Source: Geminicoccaceae bacterium
GTDB lineage: Bacteria > Pseudomonadota > Alphaproteobacteria > Geminicoccales > Geminicoccaceae
Assembly: GCA_028285265.1 (NCBI GenBank)
Contig: JANQPX010000038.1
Span: 1-64,000, forward strand
Length of the DNA stretch: 64,000 nucleotides
Direction: 5' to 3'
Below the pieces are notes generated by a model. That model was not told the DNA's origin, ran no database searches, and saw only the letters and a list, made by a program, of their open reading frames with translations. Both the position numbers and the translations under genes were made by a program. Below are positions 52,984 through 61,944 of the stretch, in pieces. The stretch's first letter is position 1; every line of letters begins with the position of its first letter.

Positions 52984-54501
52984 CTAACCTCGTTTGCCTT
53001 GATTAAGGCCCAATCGATCGAACTGCTCCGGCGGCGCTCCTTCATCTGCCATCATCTCGCCCATGAGAGCGAGCAACCGATCGCGTTCCTTCGTCTCCTG
53101 CCTCCAAAGATTAGTGTTCTGCCGCGGATCACGCTTCCTATTGAATAGGAAATTCTCGTCGGTACGTGGATCGATCGTGATCGGCAATTTCCAAAGTGGC
53201 AGGGGAACGGTCTCATCAAAATAGCCCTGGTCAACCGGCGGATCGGGCATTCGTCCTACCCTACCGTCGACCGGGTTGTCGACGATCAGGGGCCGATTAA
53301 TCATTGTTGAATAGGCATAGAGAGGCTTGCCCTCCAGAGGCGCTTTGAACAGCGACCATTCCCCATCAGTGAGACAAACACCCTGTCCAAAGGTGCCGTA
53401 AAGAATGGCCTCTCGCTGCACCTTGCCCTCAAGCAACGACAGAACACTTTTTGAGTGGCGGTTTTCTGTTGGCATAGTGGCACCCGCCACATCGACGATG
53501 GTCGCAAAAAGATCGACTGTTTGCGTGAGGCCAGTCGCACGATTGCCGCCTTGTCTCTCAGGATGCCAGATCATCATCGGAATGTTGGCGTGGCTGTCGT
53601 AATGCGGAAATTGTTTCCCAAAGACCCCACGCTCGCCGAGATCATGACCATGGTCAGTCGTGAAGATGACCATCGTGTCTTTCCAAAGATCTAAGGCATC
53701 GAGCTTTTCAAAGAACAACCCCAGCCATTTGTCGACCATGGTCGTCTTGCCCATATATTGAGCTTGTAGAAAGGACAGCTCTTCCGGCGTCGTTTGTGCC
53801 ATGAAGGCTTCCAAATCACGATAGATTTGATACGGAGGCCAGATATTGAAATCGTCCTTTGAACCGTCGGTATACATCGACGCATAAGGCTCGGGCACAT
53901 CGAAAGGCTCATGGACGTCGAAGCTTTCGACCTGGAGAAAGAAGGGACCCTTTGCGGCATTGTCATCAAGCCAAGCCGCTGCTTTAGAAAAGACTTTGGC
54001 CGGGAAGAAATCTTCCTCGCCAGCAAAGTCTTTGACGTTTGCGTAGTATTGACGTGGGTGAGCAGCGGCCCGGAACTCGGCGATCTTGTCCACCCATGGC
54101 GGAACCGGCCCTGTTTCGGGAAGTTGCCAGTAGTCCGTCTCATGGCCACGTATCAGCTCGAGCGATGAAAACCCCTGCATGTAACCGTTCGCCATCTCCT
54201 CCCAATAGTGGTAATGATCGGTGACCATACCGGTGTTGTACTTAGCGTCACGCAAGATGACCGGCAGCCGCGGATCAAAGACCTCAAGCGGACCCCACGG
54301 TCGCCAAAGGAACTCTTTCCTGCCAGCGAAAATTTCGCGCCTTGCGGGCATGCAAGGCAAGCTAGAGATGAAATGATTGTCAAACACCGTCGCTTTGTCA
54401 GCGAAAGCATCAAGCGTTGGCGTGCGGCAGAGCGTATGGGGATTATAGGCGCTCAAACAATCACGATTGAGACTGTCCACCAGTATCAAGATGATGTTCA
54501 A
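52984..54501 (-). CDS. Sulfatase of the alkaline phosphatase superfamily (FGly type)
   Basis: 505 residues, no signal peptide, so cytoplasmic. TTG 54501 is the start because AAGGAGG lies five bases upstream. The N-terminal metal site NIILILVDSLNRDCLS and the modification motif SLPCMPARREIFAGR fit a type I sulfatase, with Cys converted to formylglycine in C-x-P-x-R. The later TTDHGHDLGERG gives the remaining metal ligands. It hydrolyses a sulfate ester (some relatives act on phosphonate esters). It follows the binding-protein gene of a NitT/TauT-type ABC operon by 213 bases. The same arrangement is known for atsRBC-atsA in Pseudomonas, which imports aryl sulfates. No anaerobic maturase or FGE is nearby. 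Confidence 0.88.
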   Translation of the reverse strand: MNIILILVDSLNRDCLSAYNPHTLCRTPTLDAFADKATVFDNHFISSLPCMPARREIFAGRKEFLWRPWGPLEVFDPRLPVILRDAKYNTGMVTDHYHYWEEMANGYMQGFSSLELIRGHETDYWQLPETGPVPPWVDKIAEFRAAAHPRQYYANVKDFAGEEDFFPAKVFSKAAAWLDDNAAKGPFFLQVESFDVHEPFDVPEPYASMYTDGSKDDFNIWPPYQIYRDLEAFMAQTTPEELSFLQAQYMGKTTMVDKWLGLFFEKLDALDLWKDTMVIFTTDHGHDLGERGVFGKQFPHYDSHANIPMMIWHPERQGGNRATGLTQTVDLFATIVDVAGATMPTENRHSKSVLSLLEGKVQREAILYGTFGQGVCLTDGEWSLFKAPLEGKPLYAYSTMINRPLIVDNPVDGRVGRMPDPPVDQGYFDETVPLPLWKLPITIDPRTDENFLFNRKRDPRQNTNLWRQETKERDRLLALMGEMMADEGAPPEQFDRLGLNQGKRG

Positions 54502-54613
54502 GAGACCTCCTTCGCCCGCACTATTCTCCGCAAGACACGGCTTTCAGCGAGCCATTGATTGACTTGATATCGGCGAGCTCATCGCCCAACGGCTGGCTTG
54601 TTTATCGCGTCAT

Positions 54614-54652
54614 GTTCAGCGGTGCAGACATCTGGGTCATGCACCGCTGAAC
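54614..54652. other. 13-bp stem-loop between binding-protein and sulfatase genes
   Basis: GTTCAGCGGTGCA and TGCACCGCTGAAC pair perfectly around a 13-base loop. There is no T tract on either strand. It may protect the upstream mRNA or act as an attenuator that sets the ratio of transporter to sulfatase. Confidence 0.7.
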
Positions 54653-54714
54653 GAGATCGCTGTCGCCGCAAGGAGTTCGCCCCCCTCACGGATCGCACAG
54701 TTTGCCATGTTTCC

Positions 54715-55731
54715 TTAGTTTCGAAGAGCCTTGGCAGCCTCCAAGATTTCCAGAGCCAGCGGCTGCATTGGACCGAAATCAGGCACGGTATCGCGAGCAC
54801 CACCAGCAACTAAGACCTCGGCTGCACCCGTCAATGTCTCATTGGTAAGGCCTGAGTTCACATCTGAAATGGCCTCATCCAGTGTAACCCAGTCACGCAT
54901 CCTCATGGCGTACTCAGCTTTGACATCATCCCCTTCGATGCCGGTGTCGGCATAGTAGGCAAGTACATGCTCGACAACTTTAGCCGGATCGGTCGCATTG
55001 ATATATTCGTTTGCCTTATACACGGCCTCGACGAAGGCAGCTGCTGATGACGGATCTTCGTCCCAAAAACGCTTGGTCACGATATAGGGCGCGATGATGT
55101 TTGTACCTGCGACTTTGCCATCGCAAAGCATGGTATAGGTCTCAGTATCGTTGATCAGCGGCAAGTCAGCGGATGCTGCTGTCGTGCCAGCGCCGAGATC
55201 GCCGCTTTGCAGCGATTGAATGGTCACGGCAGGCGCGAGTGGCACGACATTGAGGCCTTCAGGGTCCTCAACGCCGAGATGTGCCGCGCAGGCGTAAAGA
55301 ACCTGGCTCCATGTCGAGTTCGGCACGGTTCCAATCTTGACCTCGGCCAACGCCTCGGCAGCTGATTTGCCGTCCATGACATCATTTCGGATGACCAGCT
55401 TGAGATTCTGCGACTCTTTCTGCATCGCACCGACTGAGATCAGCTCGAACTTTTCCCAACCCGAAACAGCTGGAGGCCCTCCCGTCCAGCCGGCCTGCCA
55501 CTGTCCGGTTGCACCCGTCGCCAAGGCCGCTCCGCCATTGGGAAAATACTCAATATCGACCTCGAGACCATTGTCTTTGAAGTATCCGAGATCGTTCGCA
55601 AGCCACATGGGAAAGCCGGCTTCATTCGGCTGGCTGTTTAGATTGAGCTTGACTGTATCTGCCGAAGCAGGGACGGCAAGACTCAGTGCGAATGCGCATA
55701 CCGTCGCCATGGATATCGTCTTGATTTTCAT
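54715..55731 (-). CDS. NitT/TauT-type ABC substrate-binding protein
   Basis: 338 residues from ATG 55731 (GGGAG upstream); the open frame extends back but has no signal peptide. Signal peptide at 1 to about 24 (ASADT). The SsuA/TauA/NMT1 fold: LNSQPNEAGFPMWLANDLGYFKDNGLEVDIEYFPNGGAALATGATGQWQAGWTGGPP, with later VKIGTVPNSTWSQVLYA. Ligands of this group are sulfonates, sulfate esters, pyrimidines or nitrate. Adjacent permease and ATPase genes complete an importer. Linkage to a sulfatase favours a sulfate ester. Confidence 0.9.
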   Translation of the reverse strand: MKIKTISMATVCAFALSLAVPASADTVKLNLNSQPNEAGFPMWLANDLGYFKDNGLEVDIEYFPNGGAALATGATGQWQAGWTGGPPAVSGWEKFELISVGAMQKESQNLKLVIRNDVMDGKSAAEALAEVKIGTVPNSTWSQVLYACAAHLGVEDPEGLNVVPLAPAVTIQSLQSGDLGAGTTAASADLPLINDTETYTMLCDGKVAGTNIIAPYIVTKRFWDEDPSSAAAFVEAVYKANEYINATDPAKVVEHVLAYYADTGIEGDDVKAEYAMRMRDWVTLDEAISDVNSGLTNETLTGAAEVLVAGGARDTVPDFGPMQPLALEILEAAKALRN

Positions 55732-55762
55732 TATTGTCTCCCTTCTTGGTTGATATTTATCG

Positions 55763-56593
55763 TCATTGACCCGCAACGATCTCTTCGCGTACCAGCGCCC
55801 AGATCTCACGGCGCGCTTCAATGAACTCAGGATGCTCAGCTGCGGCTTCGATGTCGCCCTGTTTCCAAACGGCATCGCGTGGCAGCTTCATCTCCTTTTT
55901 GATACGACCGGGCCGCTTCGTCATAACGATTACCCGATCGCCGAGATAGACGGCCTCTTCCACGGAATGGGTAATGAACAACACAGTATAGTGCTGTTCT
56001 CGATGCAGTCGCTGTACTTCTTCTTGGAGAATAGTGCGGGTTTGTGCATCGAGTGCGCCGAAGGGCTCGTCCATCAGAAGGATCTCTGGCCGCATTACGA
56101 GGGCACGCGCGATCGCTACACGCTGCTGCATACCGCCGGAAAGCTCACTCGGATAGGCCTTTCGGAATTGCTCCAATCCCATGATCTTAAGCTGCTCGAC
56201 CAAGCGCCTTTCTTGGTCATCCCGAGCGACGCCTGTCATTTGAAGACCAAACTTGATGTTCTGCTCGACCGTCTCAGAAGGAAACAGGGCAAATTTCTGA
56301 AATACCACACTACGTCTCGGCCCCGGTGGCCCAGCGGCTTTCCCATCAATCAGCACATCACCACGTGTCGGTTCTTCGAGACCAGCGCCTATCGTCATCA
56401 ACGTCGACTTACCGCAGCCCGAGGGACCGACAACACAGATGAACTCCCCCTCTTCGACCGCTAGAGTACAATCATCGACCGCACATATGCCGGTCTGTTC
56501 TGACCCGAACCACTTCGTGATATTCCGGAGCTCGAGCTTTGGGGCATCAGCAGATCCTGGCGAAGCGGTGGTCTTGGTCGGTTCGGAAATCAT
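55763..56593 (-). CDS. NitT/TauT-type ABC ATP-binding protein
   Basis: 276 residues. Walker A GPSGCGKST, Q-loop FQKFALFPSETVEQN, signature LSGGMQQRVAIARAL, Walker B LLMDEPFGALD and switch His in ITHSVEEAVYLGDRV, all of the SsuB/TauB type. The C-terminal 60 residues add a helical extension (RIKKEMKLPRDAVWKQGDIEAAAEHPEF) common in this family. It powers the two permeases upstream in the operon. Confidence 0.95.
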   Translation of the reverse strand: MISEPTKTTASPGSADAPKLELRNITKWFGSEQTGICAVDDCTLAVEEGEFICVVGPSGCGKSTLMTIGAGLEEPTRGDVLIDGKAAGPPGPRRSVVFQKFALFPSETVEQNIKFGLQMTGVARDDQERRLVEQLKIMGLEQFRKAYPSELSGGMQQRVAIARALVMRPEILLMDEPFGALDAQTRTILQEEVQRLHREQHYTVLFITHSVEEAVYLGDRVIVMTKRPGRIKKEMKLPRDAVWKQGDIEAAAEHPEFIEARREIWALVREEIVAGQ

Positions 56594-56605
56594 TGCTGTT
56601 GCCCC

Positions 56606-57430
56606 CTACCCTGCGTTTGCCGCCGTGTTCTTGCGCCAGGGCAGGATATAGCGCTCGCTTCGCTGGACAAGCGTATCGATCAGGACGCCTAGACAACCGA
56701 TCGTAATAAGACCGACAAAAATCGTCGAGACTGAGGCATTTTCTTGGCCTTGAGAGATCATGAAACCTAACCCAACCTTCCCGACGACAAGCTCGGCGCC
56801 GACCAGAGCCATCCATCCATTGCTGATTGCTATGCGCAAGCCGGTGAAGATGCTTGGTGCCGCGGCCGGTATAACCACACGGTACAAAATGGCCGCTTGA
56901 TTAGCGCCGAAGACACGCGCCGCGTCGACATAGATTCGCTCGACTTGTGACACGCCCAATTGCGAATTGATCACGAACGCTGGAAAGGCTGCAATAAAGA
57001 CCACCATAGCCTGCGTTGCGGTCGAAGCACCAAACCATAAAACGGCAAGTGGGATATAAGCAAACGGCGGAATGAAATGGAGCAGTTCAAAGATCGGATT
57101 GACGACTGTTCTGAACCATGGTGCCCAAGCAAAGAAGACGCCTACGGGGATACCGATAATCATACCGAAAAACACGCCCCAACCCCATCGTTCCAGCGAG
57201 GCCAGAATGTGACCGGATAAGGTGAGGCCGCTGAATGGTTCAACAACATGCTGAATATACTTCTGTACAACCTCCCCAGGCGACGGCAGAACACGCGGCT
57301 CAATCAGTTGGAAAACACTGGTAGACAAAAGCCAGGCTAGCAAAAGGGCAGCGAGAGAAAGTGCTCCATAGGCAATGGATTTCCCATAATTCGATGTCAC
57401 ACCCATCCGCACCAAAGACGCCTCAATCAT
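56606..57430 (-). CDS. NitT/TauT-type ABC permease, subunit A
   Basis: 274 residues, GGAGGGG seven bases before ATG 57430. About six membrane segments, with the EAA region ERIYVDAARVFGANQAAILYRVVIPAAAPSIFTGLRIAISNGWMALVGAE, typical of SsuC/TauC. It overlaps in function with the gene 3 bases upstream, and the two probably form a heterodimer. Most importers of this class use one permease as a homodimer. Confidence 0.93.
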   Translation of the reverse strand: MIEASLVRMGVTSNYGKSIAYGALSLAALLLAWLLSTSVFQLIEPRVLPSPGEVVQKYIQHVVEPFSGLTLSGHILASLERWGWGVFFGMIIGIPVGVFFAWAPWFRTVVNPIFELLHFIPPFAYIPLAVLWFGASTATQAMVVFIAAFPAFVINSQLGVSQVERIYVDAARVFGANQAAILYRVVIPAAAPSIFTGLRIAISNGWMALVGAELVVGKVGLGFMISQGQENASVSTIFVGLITIGCLGVLIDTLVQRSERYILPWRKNTAANAG

Positions 57431-57433
57431 CGG

Positions 57434-58228
57434 CTAGCCCCTCCGCTCGTTGGGCAGCGACCAAGGTGCTAGAATACGCTGACTAGTCTCGATGAGCGCT
57501 GTAAGCGCGATTCCCAAAATTCCGATCATGATCATCGCAACAATCAAAACATCTGTGTCAAGCAGTTGCGATGCATTGACGGCCACATAGCCAAGCCCGG
57601 CCGTTGCCGCCAAGATCTCTGCAGCCACCAACGTCGACCAGGCATTTCCGAGAGCCATGCGCGCGGCGGCAACGAGTGTTGGCAGAGCAGTTCGGCAAAC
57701 GATTCGGGTCAGGATCTGTCGGTCGCTTGCGCCGAGACTCCTTCCGGCATCAATCAAGAGCTTGTCGACGGAGTACACGGCAAGCATCGAGTTCATCAGC
57801 CAGGGAACCAACGCCGCGATAAATACCACCGACATACGAGCTACATCGCCGATACCCAACCAAAGAATGGTAAGCGGTATCCAGGCAAGTGGTGGAACCG
57901 GGCGGATAATCTGAAAGATGGGAAAGACAATCCATTTGAGCTTGGACCACCAAGCCATCGCAATCCCTAAGGGGACACCCACAAGTGCAGCCGCACTCCA
58001 TCCCGATAGAACGATATAAAGACTGCTAAGAATATGCTCCCAAAGCGTGCTGCCGATATAGGGTCGCGTCCACATCCGCCAAAAGCGATTAAGGACATCC
58101 TCTGGCGGTGGGAAATAGAGAGCTGGGACCGGGCCACCATCACGCGTTAGCCATGCCCAAAGGATCAACCAGCCAGCTACCGCGGCGATGCTGAATAAAA
58201 GCATCCGGTACGACGCAAGCCGTCCCAT
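57434..58228 (-). CDS. NitT/TauT-type ABC permease, subunit B (first gene of operon)
   Basis: 264 residues; ATG 58228 follows GGGAGG. About six membrane segments and the EAA region DKLLIDAGRSLGASDRQILTRIVCRTALPTLVAAARMALGNAWSTLVAAE. It heads the minus-strand operon. A LacI-type operator lies 61 bases upstream. It shares the permease fold but clearly differs in sequence from the next gene, so it is not a recent copy. Confidence 0.93.
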   Translation of the reverse strand: MGRLASYRMLLFSIAAVAGWLILWAWLTRDGGPVPALYFPPPEDVLNRFWRMWTRPYIGSTLWEHILSSLYIVLSGWSAAALVGVPLGIAMAWWSKLKWIVFPIFQIIRPVPPLAWIPLTILWLGIGDVARMSVVFIAALVPWLMNSMLAVYSVDKLLIDAGRSLGASDRQILTRIVCRTALPTLVAAARMALGNAWSTLVAAEILAATAGLGYVAVNASQLLDTDVLIVAMIMIGILGIALTALIETSQRILAPWSLPNERRG

Positions 58229-58288
58229 CCTGCCTCCCTAAGGCGACGCCATGTTCGCGGGCGTGAGTTGATCTAGCGGAGAATATGC

Positions 58289-58302
58289 GTTAATCGTTTA
58301 AC
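58289..58302. promoter_or_regulatory. LacI-type operator, transporter side
   Basis: GTTAATCGTTTAAC is a dyad with a central CG, typical of LacI-family operators. It is 61 bases before the permease start and shares 11 of 14 bases with the dyad at 58480-58493. Both fit GTNAANCGTTTNAC. Confidence 0.75.
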
Positions 58303-58479
58303 TGTCAACGAGACGGAACAGGTCGGGCACAGGATTGATTGCGGCGATGCAGGCTGTGTGGCATCGATGAGCCTCTACTGCAACACTCTCCTAACCTTGG
58401 ATAGTCTGCTTGAGCAAAGAGCATGGCGTTCATCAAGATCCAATACCGATCAAGCAGCATCCTCTGCATTTGCAGATGA

Positions 58480-58493
58480 GTGAAACGTTTTAC
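58480..58493. promoter_or_regulatory. LacI-type operator, regulator side
   Basis: GTGAAACGTTTTAC (near-palindromic to 16 bases as AGTGAAACGTTTTACT, central CG) ends five bases before the LacI start codon. It would block the regulator's own transcription or translation. The two centres are 191 bases apart, so looping by a tetramer is possible. Confidence 0.75.
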
Positions 58494-58498
58494 TGAAA

Positions 58499-59533
58499 AT
58501 GCCCAACCTAAGGCACCATATCCCTCGCAAGAAACGGCCCTCAATTAAGGACGTTGCCGAAAGGTCTGGTGTCTCCACGGCGACAGTGTCCCATGTATTC
58601 TCCGGCAAGAAACATGTGAACGAAAAGCTAGCCAGACGGGTCCGTCGCGCCGCCACCGAACTCGGATATGCTGTCGATCGTGTTGCTTCACAGCTGAGAT
58701 CCGGGCGCGCGCGGGTCATCGCGGTCCTCGTGCCTGACTTAGAAGATCTTTTTCTCAACCGCTTCGTCTCGTGCATCGAAGCGCGCGCTGAATCTGCTGG
58801 CTATGAGGTCATCGTGTCTTGCTCGCGCAATGACCCGACAGCTGAAGTATCACGCTTCCGAGCGTTGATGGCCTGGCGACCTGCTGGGATCGTCGCCATT
58901 CCTTGCCGTGACTCCTTTCCGAGCGAGCTCTACGACGAGTTGGGCGATACACCAATTGTTGGTGCTGATCGAATCCGACCAGGCGAGGTACCCTTTGATA
59001 CGGTAACCATCGACAATTTCAGCTCTGGTCGAAAGACAACCGAGCATTTGATTGAAAAAGGTGCCAAGTCAATTTTGGTCGTGACAGCGACGATCGATCT
59101 GTTTCCAGCTCAAGAGAGGATACGGGGCGCCGAGGAAGCCGTGAGAGAGCATTCTGACACGACCTTATCCGTTCTTGAAATCGGATCGGAACCTGCCTCT
59201 GGCGCGGACCGAATCTGCGCATGGCTGACATCGAATGCAAAACCCGACGCCATTGTGGGCCTGACGAATGTTACAACGCTAGCGACGCTGGCCGCCTTGG
59301 CTCAGCGAGGCCTGGAGGCCCCGGAGGAGCTGCTCTTGGTAGGCTTTCACGATTCTCTATGGATGACGGCACGCAAAGTACCAGTGACAACCGTAGCGCA
59401 ACCTGTCGACGATGTTGCACGCTGTGCATGGGAGCGCTTGACGATACGCATGGCAGGCGAAACAACACCGTCTCAAAATATCGTCTTGTCATCACAACTC
59501 ATCGAGCGAGCATCCACCAAACGATCTGCGTGA
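58499..59533 (+). CDS. LacI-family transcriptional regulator
   Basis: 344 residues. LacI helix-turn-helix at about 13-35 (PSIKDVAERSGVSTATVSHVFSGKKHVNEKLARRV), the hinge, then the periplasmic-binding-type ligand domain (about 70-335; VIAVLVPDLEDLFLNRFVSCIEARAESAGYEVIVSCS). ATG 58499 lacks a clear ribosome binding site because the operator sits there. It diverges from the sulfate-ester importer operon and two matching dyads flank its promoter region, so direct repression is likely. LacI ligands are often sugars, which suggests a sulfated sugar as inducer. Confidence 0.92.
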   Translation: MPNLRHHIPRKKRPSIKDVAERSGVSTATVSHVFSGKKHVNEKLARRVRRAATELGYAVDRVASQLRSGRARVIAVLVPDLEDLFLNRFVSCIEARAESAGYEVIVSCSRNDPTAEVSRFRALMAWRPAGIVAIPCRDSFPSELYDELGDTPIVGADRIRPGEVPFDTVTIDNFSSGRKTTEHLIEKGAKSILVVTATIDLFPAQERIRGAEEAVREHSDTTLSVLEIGSEPASGADRICAWLTSNAKPDAIVGLTNVTTLATLAALAQRGLEAPEELLLVGFHDSLWMTARKVPVTTVAQPVDDVARCAWERLTIRMAGETTPSQNIVLSSQLIERASTKRSA

Positions 59534-59882
59534 TCGGATCAACAGCCTGACCTTACCAATCTACGCCGTCACGCCGATCGTTCACTTGTCGCCAATTGAA
59601 TATAGGGCGTTGCTTCCTGGCTCTTGGCCGTCGCGCCTTCAGGGCAATGGGGCTAAGGCCCTGATGCGTAGGCGATGCCTTGTCCGACAAAAAAACAACT
59701 GGAATCAGGGGTGCAAAGCCTGGACTGGCATTCGAAAGCCGCCGGTCTGGGGAGAGTCGAACAGCTCGACCATTTCGAAGCAATCTTTGTTACAAGCACC
59801 AATTTAGGTACTTTGAATTCGCTTTATATGATGATCTCGATGGTTAGTCTGGTGGAGGACTTACGCTCACCATAGAAACACC
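59534..59882. other. Gap after the LacI gene with a weak stem-loop
   Basis: About 350 bases. TCAGGGC (59639-59645) pairs with GCCCTGA (59658-59664) around a 12-base loop, without a T tract, a weak candidate end of the LacI transcript. No gene seen. Confidence 0.35.
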
Positions 59883-59903
59883 TTGGAATTGGTCACACAA
59901 CTG

Positions 59904-60656
59904 ATGAAACGGGGCCTTATCGTTGAAGCTATTTGTCGACAACCGCGCGTCTTGCGTTTGAGTGAGGCGTGCATACGTCCACAAGAACGCAGCTACTTTT
60001 ACCTCATCGAGACAACGACTCGGTCATGCCTCATCGACAGCGGCTGGGGGCTTGGCTGGACGATCACAGATCTGCCACTCCATGTTTCGGATCGGCCAGT
60101 AACAGCGATCGCCACGCATAGTCATGTCGACCATATCGGGCGCCTTGCAGCATTTTCTGACCGTCTCGCGCACGCAGAAGAGTCAGCAGTTTACGCTGCT
60201 CCAGATCACGAGGCGACTCAAGCCTGGCCTTATCTCGAAGGTCGTCAACTTTTGAATGAAGGGGACGGTCAAATCAACCTATCAACATACGAGATCGCAC
60301 CGGCACCTCTAACCGGCACACTCAGCGATGGCGACGTGATCGATTTGACGGAGGCTCGACTTGAGGTGGTCTATACCCCTGGTCACTCGCCTGGGTCGAT
60401 CTCATTGCGCTGCCCGGAAGCTGATTTGGTGTTCACCGCCGACGTGCTGCATGCAGGTCCGATCTATGACAACATTCCAGGAGCATCTCGGGCCCAAGTA
60501 CTGACGAGCCATGAGCGTCTGAGCTCGCTGGATTTCGCCTATGCTGCCCCCGGGCACGGCCCCATGCTCAATCGTGCACAAGCCCTCGCGAGAATGACAA
60601 GCTATCGCGATCTGTGTGGCAGCATTCGGCTGCCGACAAACACCTCTCTTGCCTAG
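59904..60656 (+). CDS. Metallo-beta-lactamase-fold hydrolase
   Basis: 250 residues from ATG 59904; TTG 59883 is an alternative and neither has a good ribosome binding site. The MBL motif THSHVDHIG gives the H-x-H-x-D-H metal ligands, with later VYTPGHSPGSISL (His) and FTADVLH (bridging Asp) and APGHGPML (last His). It has a complete two-metal site. Members hydrolyse thioesters, lactones or phosphoesters. It is 75 bases before an ATP-grasp gene on the same strand, perhaps in one operon. Reaction unknown. Confidence 0.85.
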   Translation: MKRGLIVEAICRQPRVLRLSEACIRPQERSYFYLIETTTRSCLIDSGWGLGWTITDLPLHVSDRPVTAIATHSHVDHIGRLAAFSDRLAHAEESAVYAAPDHEATQAWPYLEGRQLLNEGDGQINLSTYEIAPAPLTGTLSDGDVIDLTEARLEVVYTPGHSPGSISLRCPEADLVFTADVLHAGPIYDNIPGASRAQVLTSHERLSSLDFAYAAPGHGPMLNRAQALARMTSYRDLCGSIRLPTNTSLA

Positions 60657-60731
60657 CAACTTCAGACATATCAGTGATAACTTATCACTGACCGCTGACG
60701 CGCGACGGCCGAAATGACTTGAGCTGAAGCG

Positions 60732-61754
60732 ATGACCTACACCTGCCTCTTGGTCCACGAGACACCAATCGACTGCGCACAACGTTTGGAAGCGCAAGGC
60801 TATGAGCCGGAAACAGCAAGGCAGATCGCATCCTATCTTGATCAGTCACATGACATCTTGCCTTGGCTTGATCGACTTGAGCATGCGTTTCAGACCTTGG
60901 GCTTGGGCTTTCGTTTTGTCGAAATGAGAAGTTTTGAGGAGAACCTCGCTGGACTTGATCGACACTCAACACTGATCTGGGTAATGACAGATGGCTTTTC
61001 GTTTCATCGAGGAGCCTACGCCATGGCGGCTGCCGAGCAATTCGGCTTGCCGTTGCTTGCGCACGATAGCGGCCTCGCCTTTCTCGCTTCGGATAAACTT
61101 CGCGCGAGCATGCTCATGAAGGGCATTGGCGCGCCGATTCCAACAATCTCCGCCTTGCCCATGGCAACAGAGGCGGAGGCCTCCTGTGATCTCTTCGTCA
61201 AGCCACGACATCTCGGCGCAAAAATTGGCATCTGGCCTGACAGCCGCTGCCGCACCCCATTGGAGGCCAATCGTCTGGCGGCTCGGATCGAGCAAACCTA
61301 TGGCGACGAAGCATTCGCACAGGCCTACGCAGATGGTGACAATATCCGCGTTAGTTTCTTAGACACGACTGGCGCGGCCGGCCCAGACGCGCTCGGCGTT
61401 TACCGGGTCGTAGCAGATGACGATTTTCAGACCATGGCGGACAGCATGGCACTCTATGGTCAAAGCGCCACGATTCCGCCACCTGCCTTGTCCAACCTGC
61501 GCGCTGAAGAACCTGAACTAGCGGCAAAAATCGCTGACTTAATCTGGGACTTGAAACGGGTGCTTGGGCTCGGTGGCGTGTTCTCCTTTGATCTCCGAGC
61601 AGACCGTGACCATCCGCCCGTCCTCCTCGAGTTCGAAATCTGCCCAGGCTTGCCCTGCTATGATTTCGTGCATTATTGCCGAGATCAACTCGGCCTCGAC
61701 CTACCGGACGCCATGGCCAGCGCGGCCGCGAGCAGGATCGACGGACTCGGCTGA
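60732..61754 (+). CDS. ATP-grasp enzyme, D-Ala-D-Ala-ligase-like
   Basis: 340 residues. The C-terminal two thirds are ATP-grasp: DKLRASMLMKGIGAPIPTI opens the domain, DLFVKPRHLGAKIGI carries the ATP-phosphate-binding Lys, and VFSFDLRADRDHPPVLLEFEICPGLPCYDF the metal site. In typical ligases that last block reads E-x-N-x-x-PG; here the Asn position is Glu (E-F-E-I-C-PG). The N-terminal 100 residues do not match Ddl. It probably joins a carboxylate to an amine or similar via acyl phosphate; substrates are unknown. Confidence 0.8.
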   Translation: MTYTCLLVHETPIDCAQRLEAQGYEPETARQIASYLDQSHDILPWLDRLEHAFQTLGLGFRFVEMRSFEENLAGLDRHSTLIWVMTDGFSFHRGAYAMAAAEQFGLPLLAHDSGLAFLASDKLRASMLMKGIGAPIPTISALPMATEAEASCDLFVKPRHLGAKIGIWPDSRCRTPLEANRLAARIEQTYGDEAFAQAYADGDNIRVSFLDTTGAAGPDALGVYRVVADDDFQTMADSMALYGQSATIPPPALSNLRAEEPELAAKIADLIWDLKRVLGLGGVFSFDLRADRDHPPVLLEFEICPGLPCYDFVHYCRDQLGLDLPDAMASAAASRIDGLG

Positions 61755-61944
61755 CCGCGTGCCACCGACGAACTCAGCCCCGATAGCTAGGGAAATTGGT
61801 TTGACTCCGTATCACCGACGTCTTGACGTAACGCCTCGGAGAGGCAATGCCAACATAGCTGGTTTTGCAAGGACAAGACCCGACGGTTGAAACTGGGACC
61901 AGATGTTTTTGGCATCGTCGTTTGAAGCCTTCTAGGAGCCTATC

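Noticed and set aside
55766..56464. 232-codon plus-strand frame antisense to the ABC ATPase gene
   Set aside because: Shadow of a gene with complete Walker and signature motifs.
59751..59775. Sequence resembling a tRNA T-loop (AGTCGAACAGCTCGAC)
   Set aside because: No matching acceptor, anticodon or D arms could be assembled around it.
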